A DNA stretch of 64,000 nucleotides from Mucilaginibacter dorajii (GTDB taxonomy: Bacteria > Bacteroidota > Bacteroidia > Sphingobacteriales > Sphingobacteriaceae), in NCBI RefSeq assembly GCF_024808255.1, contig NZ_JANTYS010000005.1:1-64000 (forward strand). Reading direction: 5' to 3'. The translations under genes were made by a program, and so were the position numbers. The stretch's first letter is position 1; each line of letters begins with the position of its first letter. Below, piece by piece: positions 33,755-42,751 of this stretch. The notes beneath the pieces were generated by a model. That model did no database searches. It was not told the origin of the DNA and saw only the letters and a list, made by a program, of their open reading frames with translations.

Positions 33755-36139
33755 ATGATCAAAAATTATTTTAAAACCGCGTGGCGTAATATCGTCAAAA
33801 ACAAAACCAGTTCGTTCATTAATATAGTTGGCCTATCGGTAGGTATGGCTGTTGCCATTATGATCGGTCTGTGGATTTACGATGAAGTTTCGTTTGATAA
33901 ACAAACCTCAAATTACAACCGGATAGCCCAGGTTAAGCAAAACGTAACCAATAACGGCGAGGTACAAACCTGGGGTTCAGTTCCTTATCCTTTAGCCGCC
34001 GAGCTAAGAAAAAGTTACGGCAGCGATTTTAAATACGTGGTAATGGCAGCCGGTATTGGCAATCATATTGTAACCCTCGGCGATAAAAAGCTTACCAAAT
34101 GGGGGACATATTTTGAGCCACAGGCACCGGATATGCTGGCTCTTAAAATGATATCGGGCAGCAGGAGCGCTCTAAGTGATCCTTCATCAATATTGATATC
34201 CGCAGATGCGGCAAAAGTTTATTTTGGCGATGCTGATCCGTTAGGAAAAATATTACGAATAGATAACCAGCAAAATGTAAAGGTTGCCGGTGTTTATCAA
34301 AACTTTGCGCACAACTCCACCTTTGAGGGCTTGGAATTTATGGGATCATGGCAAATGTATTATAACAATACCGATTGGGTAAGAACCATGCAAGACCCAT
34401 GGCGACCCAACGCGTTTACCCTGTACGTACAGTTAAATGAGCATGCCGACCTGGCTGCGGTATCTTTAAAAATAAGAGATGTAAAACTAAACCATGTTAA
34501 CGCCCAGCTGGCCAAGAAAAAACCTGCCCTGTTCCTTCAAGGCATGAGCAAGTGGCACCTGTACAGCGAGTTTAAAAACGGTATTAACGTTGGCGGCCGC
34601 ATTCAATATGTTTGGCTGTTTGGCATCATTGGTGTATTTGTTTTGCTGCTGGCCTGCATCAACTTTATGAATTTAAGTACGGCCCGTTCAGAAAAACGCG
34701 CGCGCGAGGTGGGCATCCGTAAAGCGGTTGGCTCATTACGCAGCCAGCTCGTTTACCAGTTTTTTACCGAGTCGCTGCTATATGTATTTATTGCTTTTGC
34801 TTTATCGCTATTATTGGTTGAATTAGCGCTGTCATTTTTCAATGAAGTGGCCGATAAAAGCATGACCATTCCCTGGGCAAACCCGATATTCTGGTTATTG
34901 TGCATCAGCTTTAGCTTAATAACCGGTATTATATCGGGCAGCTACCCGGCTTTTTATCTTTCCTCTTTTCAGCCGGTTAAAGTATTGAAGGGCGTTTTCC
35001 GCGCAGGCAAATTAGCTGCTGTTCCGCGCCAGGTATTGGTCATCCTGCAATTTACTGTTTCGGTGATCCTCATTATTGGTACCATTATCGTTTTCAGGCA
35101 GATCCAATTTGCCAAAAACCGCCCGGTTGGTTACACAAGGGATGGGTTGATTACCGTGCCAATGGTAACCCAGGATATTCATAAACAATTTGAAGTAGTT
35201 AAAAGTGAGCTATTTAAAACCGGTGTAGTGGCCAACGTGGCCGAAAGCAGCGCCCCACCTACCGAACAATGGGGCAGCACCAGCGCTTTTGAATGGGAAG
35301 GTAAAGACCCTAACCTGAGTATTGATTTCCCGCAAACGGGCGGCTCTTATGATTATGGCAAAACCGTTGGCTGGCAGTTTAAACAAGGCCGGGATTTTTC
35401 GAGAGCCTTTGCTACCGATTCATCTGCGGTGATTGTGAATGAAACTGCCATTCATTTCATGGGACTTAAAAACCCCATAGGTGCAAATGTTAAACTTTAC
35501 GGACAGCCATTAAAAATTATAGGCGTAATAAAGGATATGATTGTAACCTCACCTTATGACGAAGTTAGGCCATCTATATTTTATCTTTCGAGGGATGCGG
35601 GCAGCATGATTGTGATCAAGATAGATCCAAAAACATCTGCCAGTGCCGCTGTAGATAAGATTGGGAACGTATTTAAACAATTTAACCCGGCGCAGCCCTT
35701 TGTATACCAGTTTGTTGACCAGGAGTACGCGCGCAAATTCAGCGATGAAGAGCGGATTGGTAAACTGGCAAGCTGTTTTGCAGGCCTGGCTATTTTTATC
35801 AGCTGCCTGGGTTTATTCGGCATGGCATCCTTTATGGCCGAACAACGCATTAAGGAAATTGGCGTGCGTAAAGTATTGGGCGCGTCTATTTTCAATTTAT
35901 GGGGAATGCTTTCAAAGGATTTTGTGAAACTGGTACTGGTTTCGCTGCTGATTGCCATACCTGTATCTTACTTTTTGATGCACAACTGGCTGCAAAAATA
36001 CCAGTACCGGTCTGACATTGCCTGGTGGATTTTTGTGGTAACGGGCATTGGCGCTATGCTCATCACACTGCTAACCGTAAGCTATCAAAGTATCAAAGCC
36101 GCGTTGGCCAACCCCATTCACAGCTTAAAAGCCGACTAA
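33755..36139 (+). CDS. Orphan FtsX/MacB-type ABC permease
   Basis: A 794-residue permease starting MIKNYFKTAWRNIVKNK. It has the same layout as the three permeases at 7.7-15.3 kb, with VWLFGIIGVFVLLLACINFMNL, FMNLSTARSEKRAREVGIRK, SGSYPAFYLSSFQPVKVLKG and the C-terminal SYQSIKAALANPIHSLKAD. It is closest to the 7741-10098 copy, sharing a FISCLGLFG TM and the KWHLYSEF/KWHLYSKF motif. No ATPase, adaptor or TolC gene is adjacent, so it would need partners encoded elsewhere, for example the ATPases of the large exporter cluster. Confidence 0.9.
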   Translation: MIKNYFKTAWRNIVKNKTSSFINIVGLSVGMAVAIMIGLWIYDEVSFDKQTSNYNRIAQVKQNVTNNGEVQTWGSVPYPLAAELRKSYGSDFKYVVMAAGIGNHIVTLGDKKLTKWGTYFEPQAPDMLALKMISGSRSALSDPSSILISADAAKVYFGDADPLGKILRIDNQQNVKVAGVYQNFAHNSTFEGLEFMGSWQMYYNNTDWVRTMQDPWRPNAFTLYVQLNEHADLAAVSLKIRDVKLNHVNAQLAKKKPALFLQGMSKWHLYSEFKNGINVGGRIQYVWLFGIIGVFVLLLACINFMNLSTARSEKRAREVGIRKAVGSLRSQLVYQFFTESLLYVFIAFALSLLLVELALSFFNEVADKSMTIPWANPIFWLLCISFSLITGIISGSYPAFYLSSFQPVKVLKGVFRAGKLAAVPRQVLVILQFTVSVILIIGTIIVFRQIQFAKNRPVGYTRDGLITVPMVTQDIHKQFEVVKSELFKTGVVANVAESSAPPTEQWGSTSAFEWEGKDPNLSIDFPQTGGSYDYGKTVGWQFKQGRDFSRAFATDSSAVIVNETAIHFMGLKNPIGANVKLYGQPLKIIGVIKDMIVTSPYDEVRPSIFYLSRDAGSMIVIKIDPKTSASAAVDKIGNVFKQFNPAQPFVYQFVDQEYARKFSDEERIGKLASCFAGLAIFISCLGLFGMASFMAEQRIKEIGVRKVLGASIFNLWGMLSKDFVKLVLVSLLIAIPVSYFLMHNWLQKYQYRSDIAWWIFVVTGIGAMLITLLTVSYQSIKAALANPIHSLKAD

Positions 36140-36153
36140 CCAATTATAATCAC

Positions 36154-37386
36154 TTAAACCGTAAGCAGGTCTATCCTTTTTTGGATAGCCTGTTTATCAT
36201 TTTGAGTTTTGGCCAGGGCAATTGCCTGTTCCAGATTTTGTTTAGCCAGTTCATTATCAATACCTGTATACAATTCGCCAAGCAGCGCGAAATAAAAGTG
36301 GCCGTCTTTAATATCTAATTTCTCCACTTCAATAATTGCCTGTTCTTTGTCGTTTGCTTTTGAAAGCGCATAAGTACGGTTTAGCGCAGCCATCGGCGAA
36401 TATTCTATTTGCAAAAGGCGGTTATAAAACTGTAGGATACCCTCCCACTTTTCTTTTGTATCCTCCTTTTGGGTATTCCAGTAGGCAATGCCGGCTTCAA
36501 GGTGGTATTTTGATAGTTGATTACCTGTAGCTGCAGCCCTTAAAAAGTACGCGCCTTTGCTGATCAGATCTGTATTCCATAAACTAAGGTCCTGCTCTTC
36601 GTACAGGATCTGCTCGCCATTTTTACCAAACCGGGCATCAAACCTTGAAGCATGAAAACACATCAACGATAGTAAGGCATTTACCTGCGGCTTATTGGTA
36701 TCGTTGTTCTCCACAAGCATGGTGCACAAGCGCATGGCCTCAAGGCATAACTCTTTTCGAAGTGTATTATCCTGGCTTACCGAATAATATCCCTCGTTAA
36801 ACAGCAAATAAACGGTGGTTAATACAGGAGCCAGTCGCGCATCTATTTCGGTGGGGCTTGGTAGTTCTATCTTAATTTTCAGTTCCCTGAGCTTTTCCTT
36901 TGCCCTGAACAAACGTTTATTAATGGTTTCCTTATTACTCAAAAAAGCATCGGCTATTTCCTGGATGCCAAACCCGCAAAGGATGCGTAACGACAAACCA
37001 ATTTGCGCTTCGGCGGAGATAGCCGGGTTACAAATGGCAAACATCATTTGCAGCTGACTGTCATTGATATTTTGTGGAGATAGGTCAATCTCTGTTTCGT
37101 AACTATTGGGCGTGGCGTTTATTATTTGTGGCGATACTTTCCCTTCAAACGTATTAACCCGCAGTAAATAGTTCTTAGCCTTGTTTTTGGCCACATGATA
37201 CAGCCATGCTGGCGGGTTTGGCGGCACGCCGGTAAGTCCCCAGGTTTGTGATGCGGTGAGAAAGGTTTCGCTGGCTATATCCTCGGCTATCTCTACCTGG
37301 TCGAACCCAAAATGGTTACAGAGTACCGCCACAATTTTGCGGTACTCTGTTCTGAAAAGGTGCGGTATTAATTCTCCCTGGTTCAT
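36154..37386 (-). CDS. ECF42-type RNA polymerase sigma factor with C-terminal TPR-like extension
   Basis: A 410-residue sigma-70-family factor. Region 2 (LIPHLFRTEYRKIVAVLCNHFG and TFLTASQTWG) and region 4 (SLRILCGFGIQEIADAFLSNKETINKRLFRAKEKLR) precede a long helical extension (DUF6596, about 185-410). The extension has GYY, AMRLCTMLVEN, LMCFHASRFDARF and YNRLLQIEYSPMAALNRTYAL motifs. This architecture and the neighbouring YCII gene are typical of ECF42. No anti-sigma factor is adjacent; the C-terminal extension is thought to regulate activity. Confidence 0.9.
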   Translation of the reverse strand: MNQGELIPHLFRTEYRKIVAVLCNHFGFDQVEIAEDIASETFLTASQTWGLTGVPPNPPAWLYHVAKNKAKNYLLRVNTFEGKVSPQIINATPNSYETEIDLSPQNINDSQLQMMFAICNPAISAEAQIGLSLRILCGFGIQEIADAFLSNKETINKRLFRAKEKLRELKIKIELPSPTEIDARLAPVLTTVYLLFNEGYYSVSQDNTLRKELCLEAMRLCTMLVENNDTNKPQVNALLSLMCFHASRFDARFGKNGEQILYEEQDLSLWNTDLISKGAYFLRAAATGNQLSKYHLEAGIAYWNTQKEDTKEKWEGILQFYNRLLQIEYSPMAALNRTYALSKANDKEQAIIEVEKLDIKDGHFYFALLGELYTGIDNELAKQNLEQAIALAKTQNDKQAIQKRIDLLTV

Positions 37387-37427
37387 GGCGAATGGTGTGC
37401 TAATTTATCGGGCCGGTCTCGACCAAA

Positions 37428-37784
37428 TCAATTATCCTGATGCCGGCCGCTAACCTGCCTTACCTCAACACTATTGCCCTCCCCAAACAATATAGGGCAG
37501 GTTTTAGCCAGGCTCACAGCCTCTTCCAGGTCTCTTGCTTTTATGGTGATAAAACCGGCTATCGATTCCTTTACTTCGGCAAAGGGGCCGTCGGTGATCA
37601 CATTATTGGGTTTAATAACCTTACCTTCGGTAGCCAGCCCTGTACCACCAATAAATTTATTTTGGGCGGCTATGCCCCCTACCCAATCCTGGTACATTTT
37701 CATATAACCTTCCAATTGCTCTGGCGATGGCTGCGCTTCTTTGGTGATCAGATCCAGGCGCATAATTACTAAATACTCGTTCAT
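37428..37784 (-). CDS. YCII-related (DGPF) protein
   Basis: A 118-residue small protein with the ferredoxin-like YCII fold. MNEYLVIMRLD, QLEGYMKMYQDWVGG, NVITDGPFAEVKESIAGF (the DGPF motif) and a CP..FGEGNSVEVR ending are visible. It lies 41 bp upstream of the ECF42 sigma gene on the same strand. ECF42 factors are known to be encoded with, and to control, DGPF proteins. The enzymatic role is unknown. Confidence 0.9.
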   Translation of the reverse strand: MNEYLVIMRLDLITKEAQPSPEQLEGYMKMYQDWVGGIAAQNKFIGGTGLATEGKVIKPNNVITDGPFAEVKESIAGFITIKARDLEEAVSLAKTCPILFGEGNSVEVRQVSGRHQDN

Positions 37785-37906
37785 TTTGTGTGGGTTTTAA
37801 TTGGCCGCCCGCAGACAACCGGGTTAATAAATATATAAATTATACCCCAGTAACAAATAAAACGCCGGAGATTGGACAGGCAAAAAAAATATTGGTAAAA
37901 GCAAAA

Positions 37907-37927
37907 GGCCATTGCTCAGCAATGACC
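37907..37927 (-). terminator. Terminator after proline dehydrogenase gene
   Basis: Stem GG-C-CATTGCT / AGCAATG-A-CC followed on the minus strand by TTTT and further T-rich sequence. The flank at 37935-37985 contains reversed word repeats (CTTAACTCTTACTCTT and similar) that reach into the last codons of the upstream gene. Confidence 0.65.
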
Positions 37928-37980
37928 TATATATTTCCTGTCTTAACTCTTACTCTTATTTCTTGACTATTTTCAGACTC

Positions 37981-39186
37981 TTAATTCTTGGCTCTCCTAC
38001 GACGTTCTTTAACAATTAAGCTCAGTTCCCGGCTCATTTGCCCGGCGATAGCAGTATTTTCCTGCGCCCGGCGAAACAGGTATGGCAGCACTGCCTTTAT
38101 TGGCCCATAAGGCACGTATTTGGCTACGTTGTATTGCGCATCGGCCAGGTTAAAACTCAGATTATCGCTCATGCCCAACAATTGCGAAAAGTACACGTGT
38201 GGGTGTTTATGATCAATGCCCTTGGCATCCAAAAGTTCGGCCAGTAAACGGCAGCTTTCTTCGTTATGTGTACCGGCTATAAAAGCTATCTGATCAATAT
38301 GACTGGTGCAATAATCCAACGCCGAATCATAATCCAGATCGGTTGATTTTTTATCCGGTTGGATAGGCGAATTGTAACCCATTTCAACCGCACGTTTACG
38401 CTCTTTTTCCATATAGGCACCACGTACTATTTTGGCACCCAAAATAAAACCTTCGCCCTGCGCAATTTCGTGGTCATTCAATATCGAAGCGAGTTTATCA
38501 TGCCTGTACATTTGATAAGTGTTATAAACAATAGGCTTTTGCGTGTTAAACTGGGTCATCATGGTTAGGGCCAGCAAATCAATGGTTTCCTGGATCCAGC
38601 TTTCTTCGGCATCAATCATTACCGGCACATTGCTGGCATGCGCTTTAGTACAAATAGCCAATACCCGATTTTGTACACGTTGCCATTCACTTTCTTCTTC
38701 GGGCGTAAGCGGTAAACGGGCGTCTAACTTCTCCAGCAAAGCAAACCGACCTACACCTGTAATTTTAAATACAGTTAAGGGTACAGCTTTATCTTTTGAT
38801 GCCCTTATAACGGTGCGGATGATCTCATCGCGGGTACTGTCAAAAACGGCCTCGTCATCTTCGCCTTCTATAGAATAATCTAATATGGTGCCTACGCCGC
38901 CGCTATACAGGTTTTTGATGGTGTTATCGCATTCGGCAATGGTTTCGCCTCCGCAAAAGTGTTTAAATATGGTGGCCTTAATGATACCTTTAATAGGCAG
39001 ACCTATTTTAATAGCAAAGTTGGTTACCGGCGGACCGATCTTTACCAAAAAGTTAACATTAATAATCCTGAATAACCAGTATGCACGGTTAAGATCGGTA
39101 TTGGACGAATGACGAAAAGCGATTTCTGTATTTTCAAAAGAGGGCTTAGCGTGTTTGGAATTGTTATTAGTTTCGTTAGAAAGCAT
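37981..39186 (-). CDS. Proline dehydrogenase family protein
   Basis: A 401-residue FAD-dependent enzyme for the first step of proline catabolism, acting at the membrane or in the cytosol. It has the PRODH TIM barrel with DYSIEGEDDE, VFKITGVGRF, VPVMIDAEESWIQ, YNTYQMYRHDKL, GAKIVRGAYMEKERKRA, AGTHNEES and SQLLGMSDNLSFNL motifs. The C-terminal YVPYGPIKAVLPYLFRRAQENTA is the usual flavin-binding end. It is monofunctional, with no PutA aldehyde-dehydrogenase domain. The ATG at 39186 is preferred over a start nine codons upstream, because that would cut into the divergent promoter region of the S4 gene. Confidence 0.92.
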   Translation of the reverse strand: MLSNETNNNSKHAKPSFENTEIAFRHSSNTDLNRAYWLFRIINVNFLVKIGPPVTNFAIKIGLPIKGIIKATIFKHFCGGETIAECDNTIKNLYSGGVGTILDYSIEGEDDEAVFDSTRDEIIRTVIRASKDKAVPLTVFKITGVGRFALLEKLDARLPLTPEEESEWQRVQNRVLAICTKAHASNVPVMIDAEESWIQETIDLLALTMMTQFNTQKPIVYNTYQMYRHDKLASILNDHEIAQGEGFILGAKIVRGAYMEKERKRAVEMGYNSPIQPDKKSTDLDYDSALDYCTSHIDQIAFIAGTHNEESCRLLAELLDAKGIDHKHPHVYFSQLLGMSDNLSFNLADAQYNVAKYVPYGPIKAVLPYLFRRAQENTAIAGQMSRELSLIVKERRRRAKN

Positions 39187-39229
39187 GCGCAAAATTATAA
39201 AATGATAACTCATTATTCCATGAATAGTT

Positions 39230-39237
39230 TAATTTTG
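39230..39237 (+). promoter_or_regulatory. -7 box TAATTTTG just before the S4 gene start
   Basis: A perfect TAnnTTTG motif with its end only 7 bp before the ATG at 39245, implying a transcript with a leader of very few nucleotides. A -33 TTG at the right spacing is not obvious. Confidence 0.45.
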
Positions 39238-39244
39238 CGCCTCC

Positions 39245-39451
39245 ATGATTGAATTTAAATTAAAAGGCGACCATATTCCCATGATTCAGCTGTTAAAAGC
39301 TGCCGGCCTGGTGTTAACCGGCGGAGAGGCTCAAATAGTTGTAACAGAGGGTGAAGTAACCTATAATGGCCAGGTTGATTACCGCAAAAGATTAAAAGTA
39401 AAACAGGGCGACGTGGTTGAATTCAGAGGAAATAAAATCATGGTTGTTTAA
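39245..39451 (+). CDS. Small S4-domain RNA-binding protein
   Basis: A 68-residue protein consisting almost entirely of an S4 RNA-binding domain (YaaA/YbcJ-like): FKLKGDHIPMIQLLKAAGLVLTGGEAQIVVTEGEVTYNG and VKQGDVVEFRGNKIMVV. It probably binds structured RNA or ribosomal RNA. It is the first gene of an operon with aroB (2-bp gap) and the fatty-acid-hydroxylase gene. Confidence 0.9.
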   Translation: MIEFKLKGDHIPMIQLLKAAGLVLTGGEAQIVVTEGEVTYNGQVDYRKRLKVKQGDVVEFRGNKIMVV

Positions 39452-39453
39452 TT

Positions 39454-40512
39454 ATGAATACCATTCAGAGCGATAACTACCCCGTTTTTTTTGAAAACAG
39501 CATTGATGAACTTGTAAAATTTATAGAACAAGGTCATTATTCCCGTTTTTTTATTTTAACTGACGAGAACACTGCCGAGCATTGCCTTCCACTGGTAAAA
39601 AGCAAGGTTGAACATTTAGATAACTTCGATATTATTGAGATCAATGCCGGCGAAGAAAGCAAAGACATTGATTTTTGCATTGGGGTTTGGCGAATGCTGA
39701 TAGATTTTGGTGCCGACCGCAAAAGCCTGCTTGTTAACTTAGGCGGTGGCGTTATCAGCGATTTAGGAGGTTTTGCCGCATCTACCTTTAAACGGGGGAT
39801 TGATTTTGTGCACGTACCCACTACCCTGCTTTCGCAGGTTGATGCTTCGGTAGGTGGCAAAACGGGTATAGATATCAATAGCATCAAGAATATCATTGGT
39901 ACATTCACCCAACCTAAAGCTGTGTTTATTAACCTTGGCTTTTTAGAAACCCTGCCACCAAGACAAATCCTATCTGGCCTGGCAGAAATGCTGAAACACG
40001 GCCTCATCCAGGATGCTGCTTACTGGCACCAGTTAAAGGCAAGTGATCTTACCATACCTTCGGCCCAACTGGTTCACCGTTCTGTTGAAATTAAGAATAA
40101 GATCACGATTGAGGACCCCCATGAAAAAGGCATCCGCAAGGCACTTAATTTTGGACATACCATTGGCCACGCTGTGGAAACCGACTCGTTGATCAATGAT
40201 AAAGATCCTTTATCACATGGCGAGGCTATAGCTATCGGCATGATCTGCGAATCATACCTGGCCCACAAAAAAACAGGCTTACCTGCCGAAGAATTACAGG
40301 AAATAACCGAAACACTTAATAAACTTTATCCACGTTATACTATCAAACAATCTGATTTCGATACCCTGCTTGAGATCATGAAAAAGGATAAGAAAAACCA
40401 AAACGGCAACATAAATTGCACCCTGCTGACTAATATTGGTCAATGCAATATTGATAATAACTGCACAGAAGCCGAACTTTGCGATAGTTTATTGTATTAC
40501 ATTAATTTGTAA
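39454..40512 (+). CDS. aroB: 3-dehydroquinate synthase
   Basis: A 352-residue NAD- and metal-dependent enzyme converting DAHP to 3-dehydroquinate, step two of the shikimate pathway. Conserved motifs include INAGEESKD, GGGVISDLGGFAASTFKRGI, VPTTLLSQVDASVGGKTGID, SGLAEMLKHGLIQD and LNFGHTIGHAVE (metal-binding histidines). Length and motif order are normal. It is translationally close to the S4 gene upstream and leaves 1 bp to the downstream desaturase-like gene. The other shikimate genes lie 3-8 kb downstream. Confidence 0.96.
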   Translation: MNTIQSDNYPVFFENSIDELVKFIEQGHYSRFFILTDENTAEHCLPLVKSKVEHLDNFDIIEINAGEESKDIDFCIGVWRMLIDFGADRKSLLVNLGGGVISDLGGFAASTFKRGIDFVHVPTTLLSQVDASVGGKTGIDINSIKNIIGTFTQPKAVFINLGFLETLPPRQILSGLAEMLKHGLIQDAAYWHQLKASDLTIPSAQLVHRSVEIKNKITIEDPHEKGIRKALNFGHTIGHAVETDSLINDKDPLSHGEAIAIGMICESYLAHKKTGLPAEELQEITETLNKLYPRYTIKQSDFDTLLEIMKKDKKNQNGNINCTLLTNIGQCNIDNNCTEAELCDSLLYYINL

Positions 40513-40513
40513 A

Positions 40514-41437
40514 ATGCACGGGTTAGATAAAAGTGAAATAAGTGCCCTAATTATACTTTGCCTGCTGGTGGTTTTAACCCTTGTTGAAATGGGTTTGAGT
40601 TATTGGGAAGACAGGCACTATTACAAAACGCGCGATACTTTCACTAATATATATCTTACCTCCCTTGCAGTTGTAACCAACCTGATAGTTAAAGGCAGCA
40701 CATTTCTGGTTTTAAGTTTAACTTATCAGTATCGCTTATTTCAGATCCATAACGTTTGGCTTTATTGGTTTGTGCTGGTTGTTGCACAAGACTTTTTATA
40801 CTGGGTGCTTCACTACACCGGGCATTACTGCCGCCTGTTTTGGGCCATGCATGTAACTCATCACTCATCCGAGAATTTTAACTTTACAACCGGCTTCCGG
40901 TCTACGGTGTTTGAACCTTTTTACCGTACATTCTTTTATCTGCCATTGGCTTTAATGGGCTTTAACGCCTTAGATATATTATACGCTTACCTGGTTACCC
41001 AGTTTTATGGCAACCTGGTGCATACCCAATATAAAATACCATTGCCAAAATGGTACGGGTTGATCTTTGTAACCCCTGCACATCATAGGGTTCACCACGC
41101 GTCAAACATCCCCTATCTTGATAAAAATATGGGTATGGTGTTAATCATTTGGGACAGGATCTTTGGAACGTTCAGAGACGAAGACCTGCCCGAACCTGTA
41201 AAATATGGCATAACCAAACAGCCGGAAGACATGGGGCCTGTAAATATCCTGTTCCACGAATGGAAAGCCCTGATGCACGATGTTAAACGCGCGCCGGGTT
41301 TTAAAAACAAAGTAAGTTATTTATTAAACCCACCGGGTTGGAGCCATGATGGCAGTACACAAACCGCACGGGTAATGCAGCGGGAATACGAAATACAGCA
41401 AATAACATCTTTATCCGAACAAAAGCAAACCGCTTAA
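40514..41437 (+). CDS. Sterol desaturase / fatty acid hydroxylase family membrane protein
   Basis: A 307-residue integral-membrane di-iron oxygenase candidate. Several TM helices cover the first 190 residues. Histidine boxes HYTGH, HVTHHS and HHRVHH match the FA_hydroxylase family. The ATG at 40514 lies one base after the aroB stop; an upstream in-frame start would overlap aroB by 77 bp and is unlikely. The C-terminus has WSHDGS and a charged tail. It could hydroxylate a lipid or carotenoid. Its cotranscription with aroB has no obvious functional logic. Confidence 0.9.
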   Translation: MHGLDKSEISALIILCLLVVLTLVEMGLSYWEDRHYYKTRDTFTNIYLTSLAVVTNLIVKGSTFLVLSLTYQYRLFQIHNVWLYWFVLVVAQDFLYWVLHYTGHYCRLFWAMHVTHHSSENFNFTTGFRSTVFEPFYRTFFYLPLALMGFNALDILYAYLVTQFYGNLVHTQYKIPLPKWYGLIFVTPAHHRVHHASNIPYLDKNMGMVLIIWDRIFGTFRDEDLPEPVKYGITKQPEDMGPVNILFHEWKALMHDVKRAPGFKNKVSYLLNPPGWSHDGSTQTARVMQREYEIQQITSLSEQKQTA

Positions 41438-41459
41438 TTTGTAATACAGGACAAACGCA

Positions 41460-41609
41460 TCTAATTGGGTTAACATAACTTAACACATTTCGCATTAAAA
41501 ACTACATAACTGACTAATAATCAGTATTTTAAATTTTAGTAAGGTTAACACTGAACTTATGTATCGCGCTATTTAGGCGCGTCCAAATATATGTGCTTGT
41601 TGTTGGCCA
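41460..41609 (-). repeat. 150-bp conserved intergenic element E2
   Basis: The reverse complement aligns without gaps to 19313-19462 with about 80% identity by hand count. GGTTAAC words sit 75 bp apart, as in E1. The small stem reads CGCG..CGCG here, a compensatory variant of TGCG..CGCA in E1. Relative to the gene that starts beyond it (41683 here, the SRPBCC gene for E1), both copies point the same way. Confidence 0.65.
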
Positions 41610-41620
41610 GTACAAGTCCC

Positions 41621-41651
41621 TTCGATACCTGGATCATCATTGCTATATTTG
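41621..41651 (+). promoter_or_regulatory. Promoter of the unknown membrane-protein gene
   Basis: A perfect -7 box TATATTTG at 41644-41651 with TTCG as a -33 candidate at 41621-41624 and a 19-bp spacer. It lies between element E2 and the ATG at 41683, giving a leader of about 28 nt. Confidence 0.55.
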
Positions 41652-41682
41652 AAAGGTAAACAAGCTAAAACTTGTAGAGCCA

Positions 41683-42546
41683 ATGCCACAATTAATATCC
41701 AAACTTCAGCATAACACCTACGAAAAAGGGGAATTTTCAGACGAGGCTCTAAGGGATCTCGAAGAAACCATCCAACTGATCAAAACTTTCCCCTGGGACG
41801 TGGAGCGCCCGTCAACAGATATTCAGCTAACCGGCCCGTCTGTTACTATTATAGATAATGATTTGAACTACTTAAAGCTGGGCTTATACTTTGGCGGTAA
41901 ATTTTGCGTGTACTACCTTGATCGCGATAATCACCTCTATGAATACCATGCACCCGATATAGATGATGCCAGCCGGTTAGTCGGCGACTTTTTTAATCAA
42001 CAACTTGATCTTGCGCCTTTTGAAAAGCATTTCTTTAATATCGGCAATCAACCGCACTTTATTACCAATTATTTTGAATACCGCATACAAGCATGGCGAA
42101 TGGGCCTGATAACATCAATAGTGGCTTTCTATCTTATGATGATGACCGTTTTTTTCTTTGAAATACCGTCAACAGGTTTTATTTTTTTGCCGATAATACT
42201 CTTTTTAGGCCTGGGAGGTCTGTTACTTTCAATGTTATATAATGTTTTTAAGATCAGGCATCAATATCTTCAAATTTCAAGGGGTAACAACCAGTTTTCA
42301 TTTGGGCAAAATGAAGATAATATCAACACATACAACAAAACCGATATCAAAGAGATCGTAATTTTCCAGGGCAAAAACTCCGGTCGTTCTAATATGCTTG
42401 AGTCTTTTGAGATTGTATTTAATAATGGCGAGCGACTGAGATTAACGGGAATACTAATACAGCGATATGACTTTTTATCCAAGTTCCCTGAAAAATTAGG
42501 CATCCCTGTTATTTATGAAAGAAATAATCTATTTAAAAACAGGTGA
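41683..42546 (+). CDS. Hypothetical membrane protein with two central TM helices
   Basis: A 287-residue protein of unrecognised family. The N-terminal half (1-135) is soluble and acidic and contains LGLYFGGKFCVYYLDRDNHLYEY. Two TM helices lie near 142-160 and 166-190. A C-terminal soluble domain starts IRHQYLQISRGNNQFSF and includes ERLRLTGILIQRYDFLSKF, which recalls bacterial PH-like (YcxB/bPH) domains that follow a TM pair. It has its own clear promoter and is preceded by element E2. No function can be assigned. Confidence 0.75.
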   Translation: MPQLISKLQHNTYEKGEFSDEALRDLEETIQLIKTFPWDVERPSTDIQLTGPSVTIIDNDLNYLKLGLYFGGKFCVYYLDRDNHLYEYHAPDIDDASRLVGDFFNQQLDLAPFEKHFFNIGNQPHFITNYFEYRIQAWRMGLITSIVAFYLMMMTVFFFEIPSTGFIFLPIILFLGLGGLLLSMLYNVFKIRHQYLQISRGNNQFSFGQNEDNINTYNKTDIKEIVIFQGKNSGRSNMLESFEIVFNNGERLRLTGILIQRYDFLSKFPEKLGIPVIYERNNLFKNR

Positions 42547-42610
42547 AATCATTTTTTACGATATAATATTTGGTTCGCCTATCTTATTTAACAAAAAATA
42601 AAATTTTCTA

Positions 42611-42640
42611 TTGACAAAAACATTTTTTACCGTACATTTA
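42611..42640 (+). promoter_or_regulatory. Promoter of the pheA attenuator and aromatic operon
   Basis: TTGAC at 42611-42615, with a 19-bp spacer between TTG and TACATTTA (42633-42640), close to the TTG/TAnnTTTG consensus. Transcription would begin near 42645-42650, just ahead of the leader-peptide ORF. Confidence 0.7.
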
Positions 42641-42658
42641 CAACGTAATAAAAAACAA

Positions 42659-42724
42659 ATGAAATTTAACAGCGCATATTTTTACGGTTACTACTTTTAC
42701 TTTAACAGTGAGAGCCGGGACTAA
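42659..42724 (+). CDS. Phe/Tyr-rich leader peptide of the aromatic operon attenuator
   Basis: A 21-codon ORF encoding MKFNSAYFYGYYFYFNSESR followed by Asp and a stop. Nine of its codons are Phe or Tyr, eight of them within residues 7-15. It starts about 15 nt after the predicted transcription start, with an A-rich initiation region. Its 3' end (GCCGGGACT, 42714-42722, overlapping the stop codon) can pair with the 5' arm of the following terminator. Stalling at Tyr/Phe codons would leave this segment free to form the antiterminator. A ribosome at the stop codon would mask it and allow termination. This is classical transcription attenuation. Confidence 0.88.
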   Translation: MKFNSAYFYGYYFYFNSESRD

Positions 42725-42751
42725 TATGTACTAAACACACATAAAGAAAAT

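Noticed and set aside
40436..40513. Upstream start giving 77-bp overlap of the fatty-acid-hydroxylase gene with aroB
   Set aside because: The ATG at 40514, one base past the aroB stop, gives the normal family N-terminus; the extension is aroB sequence read in another frame.
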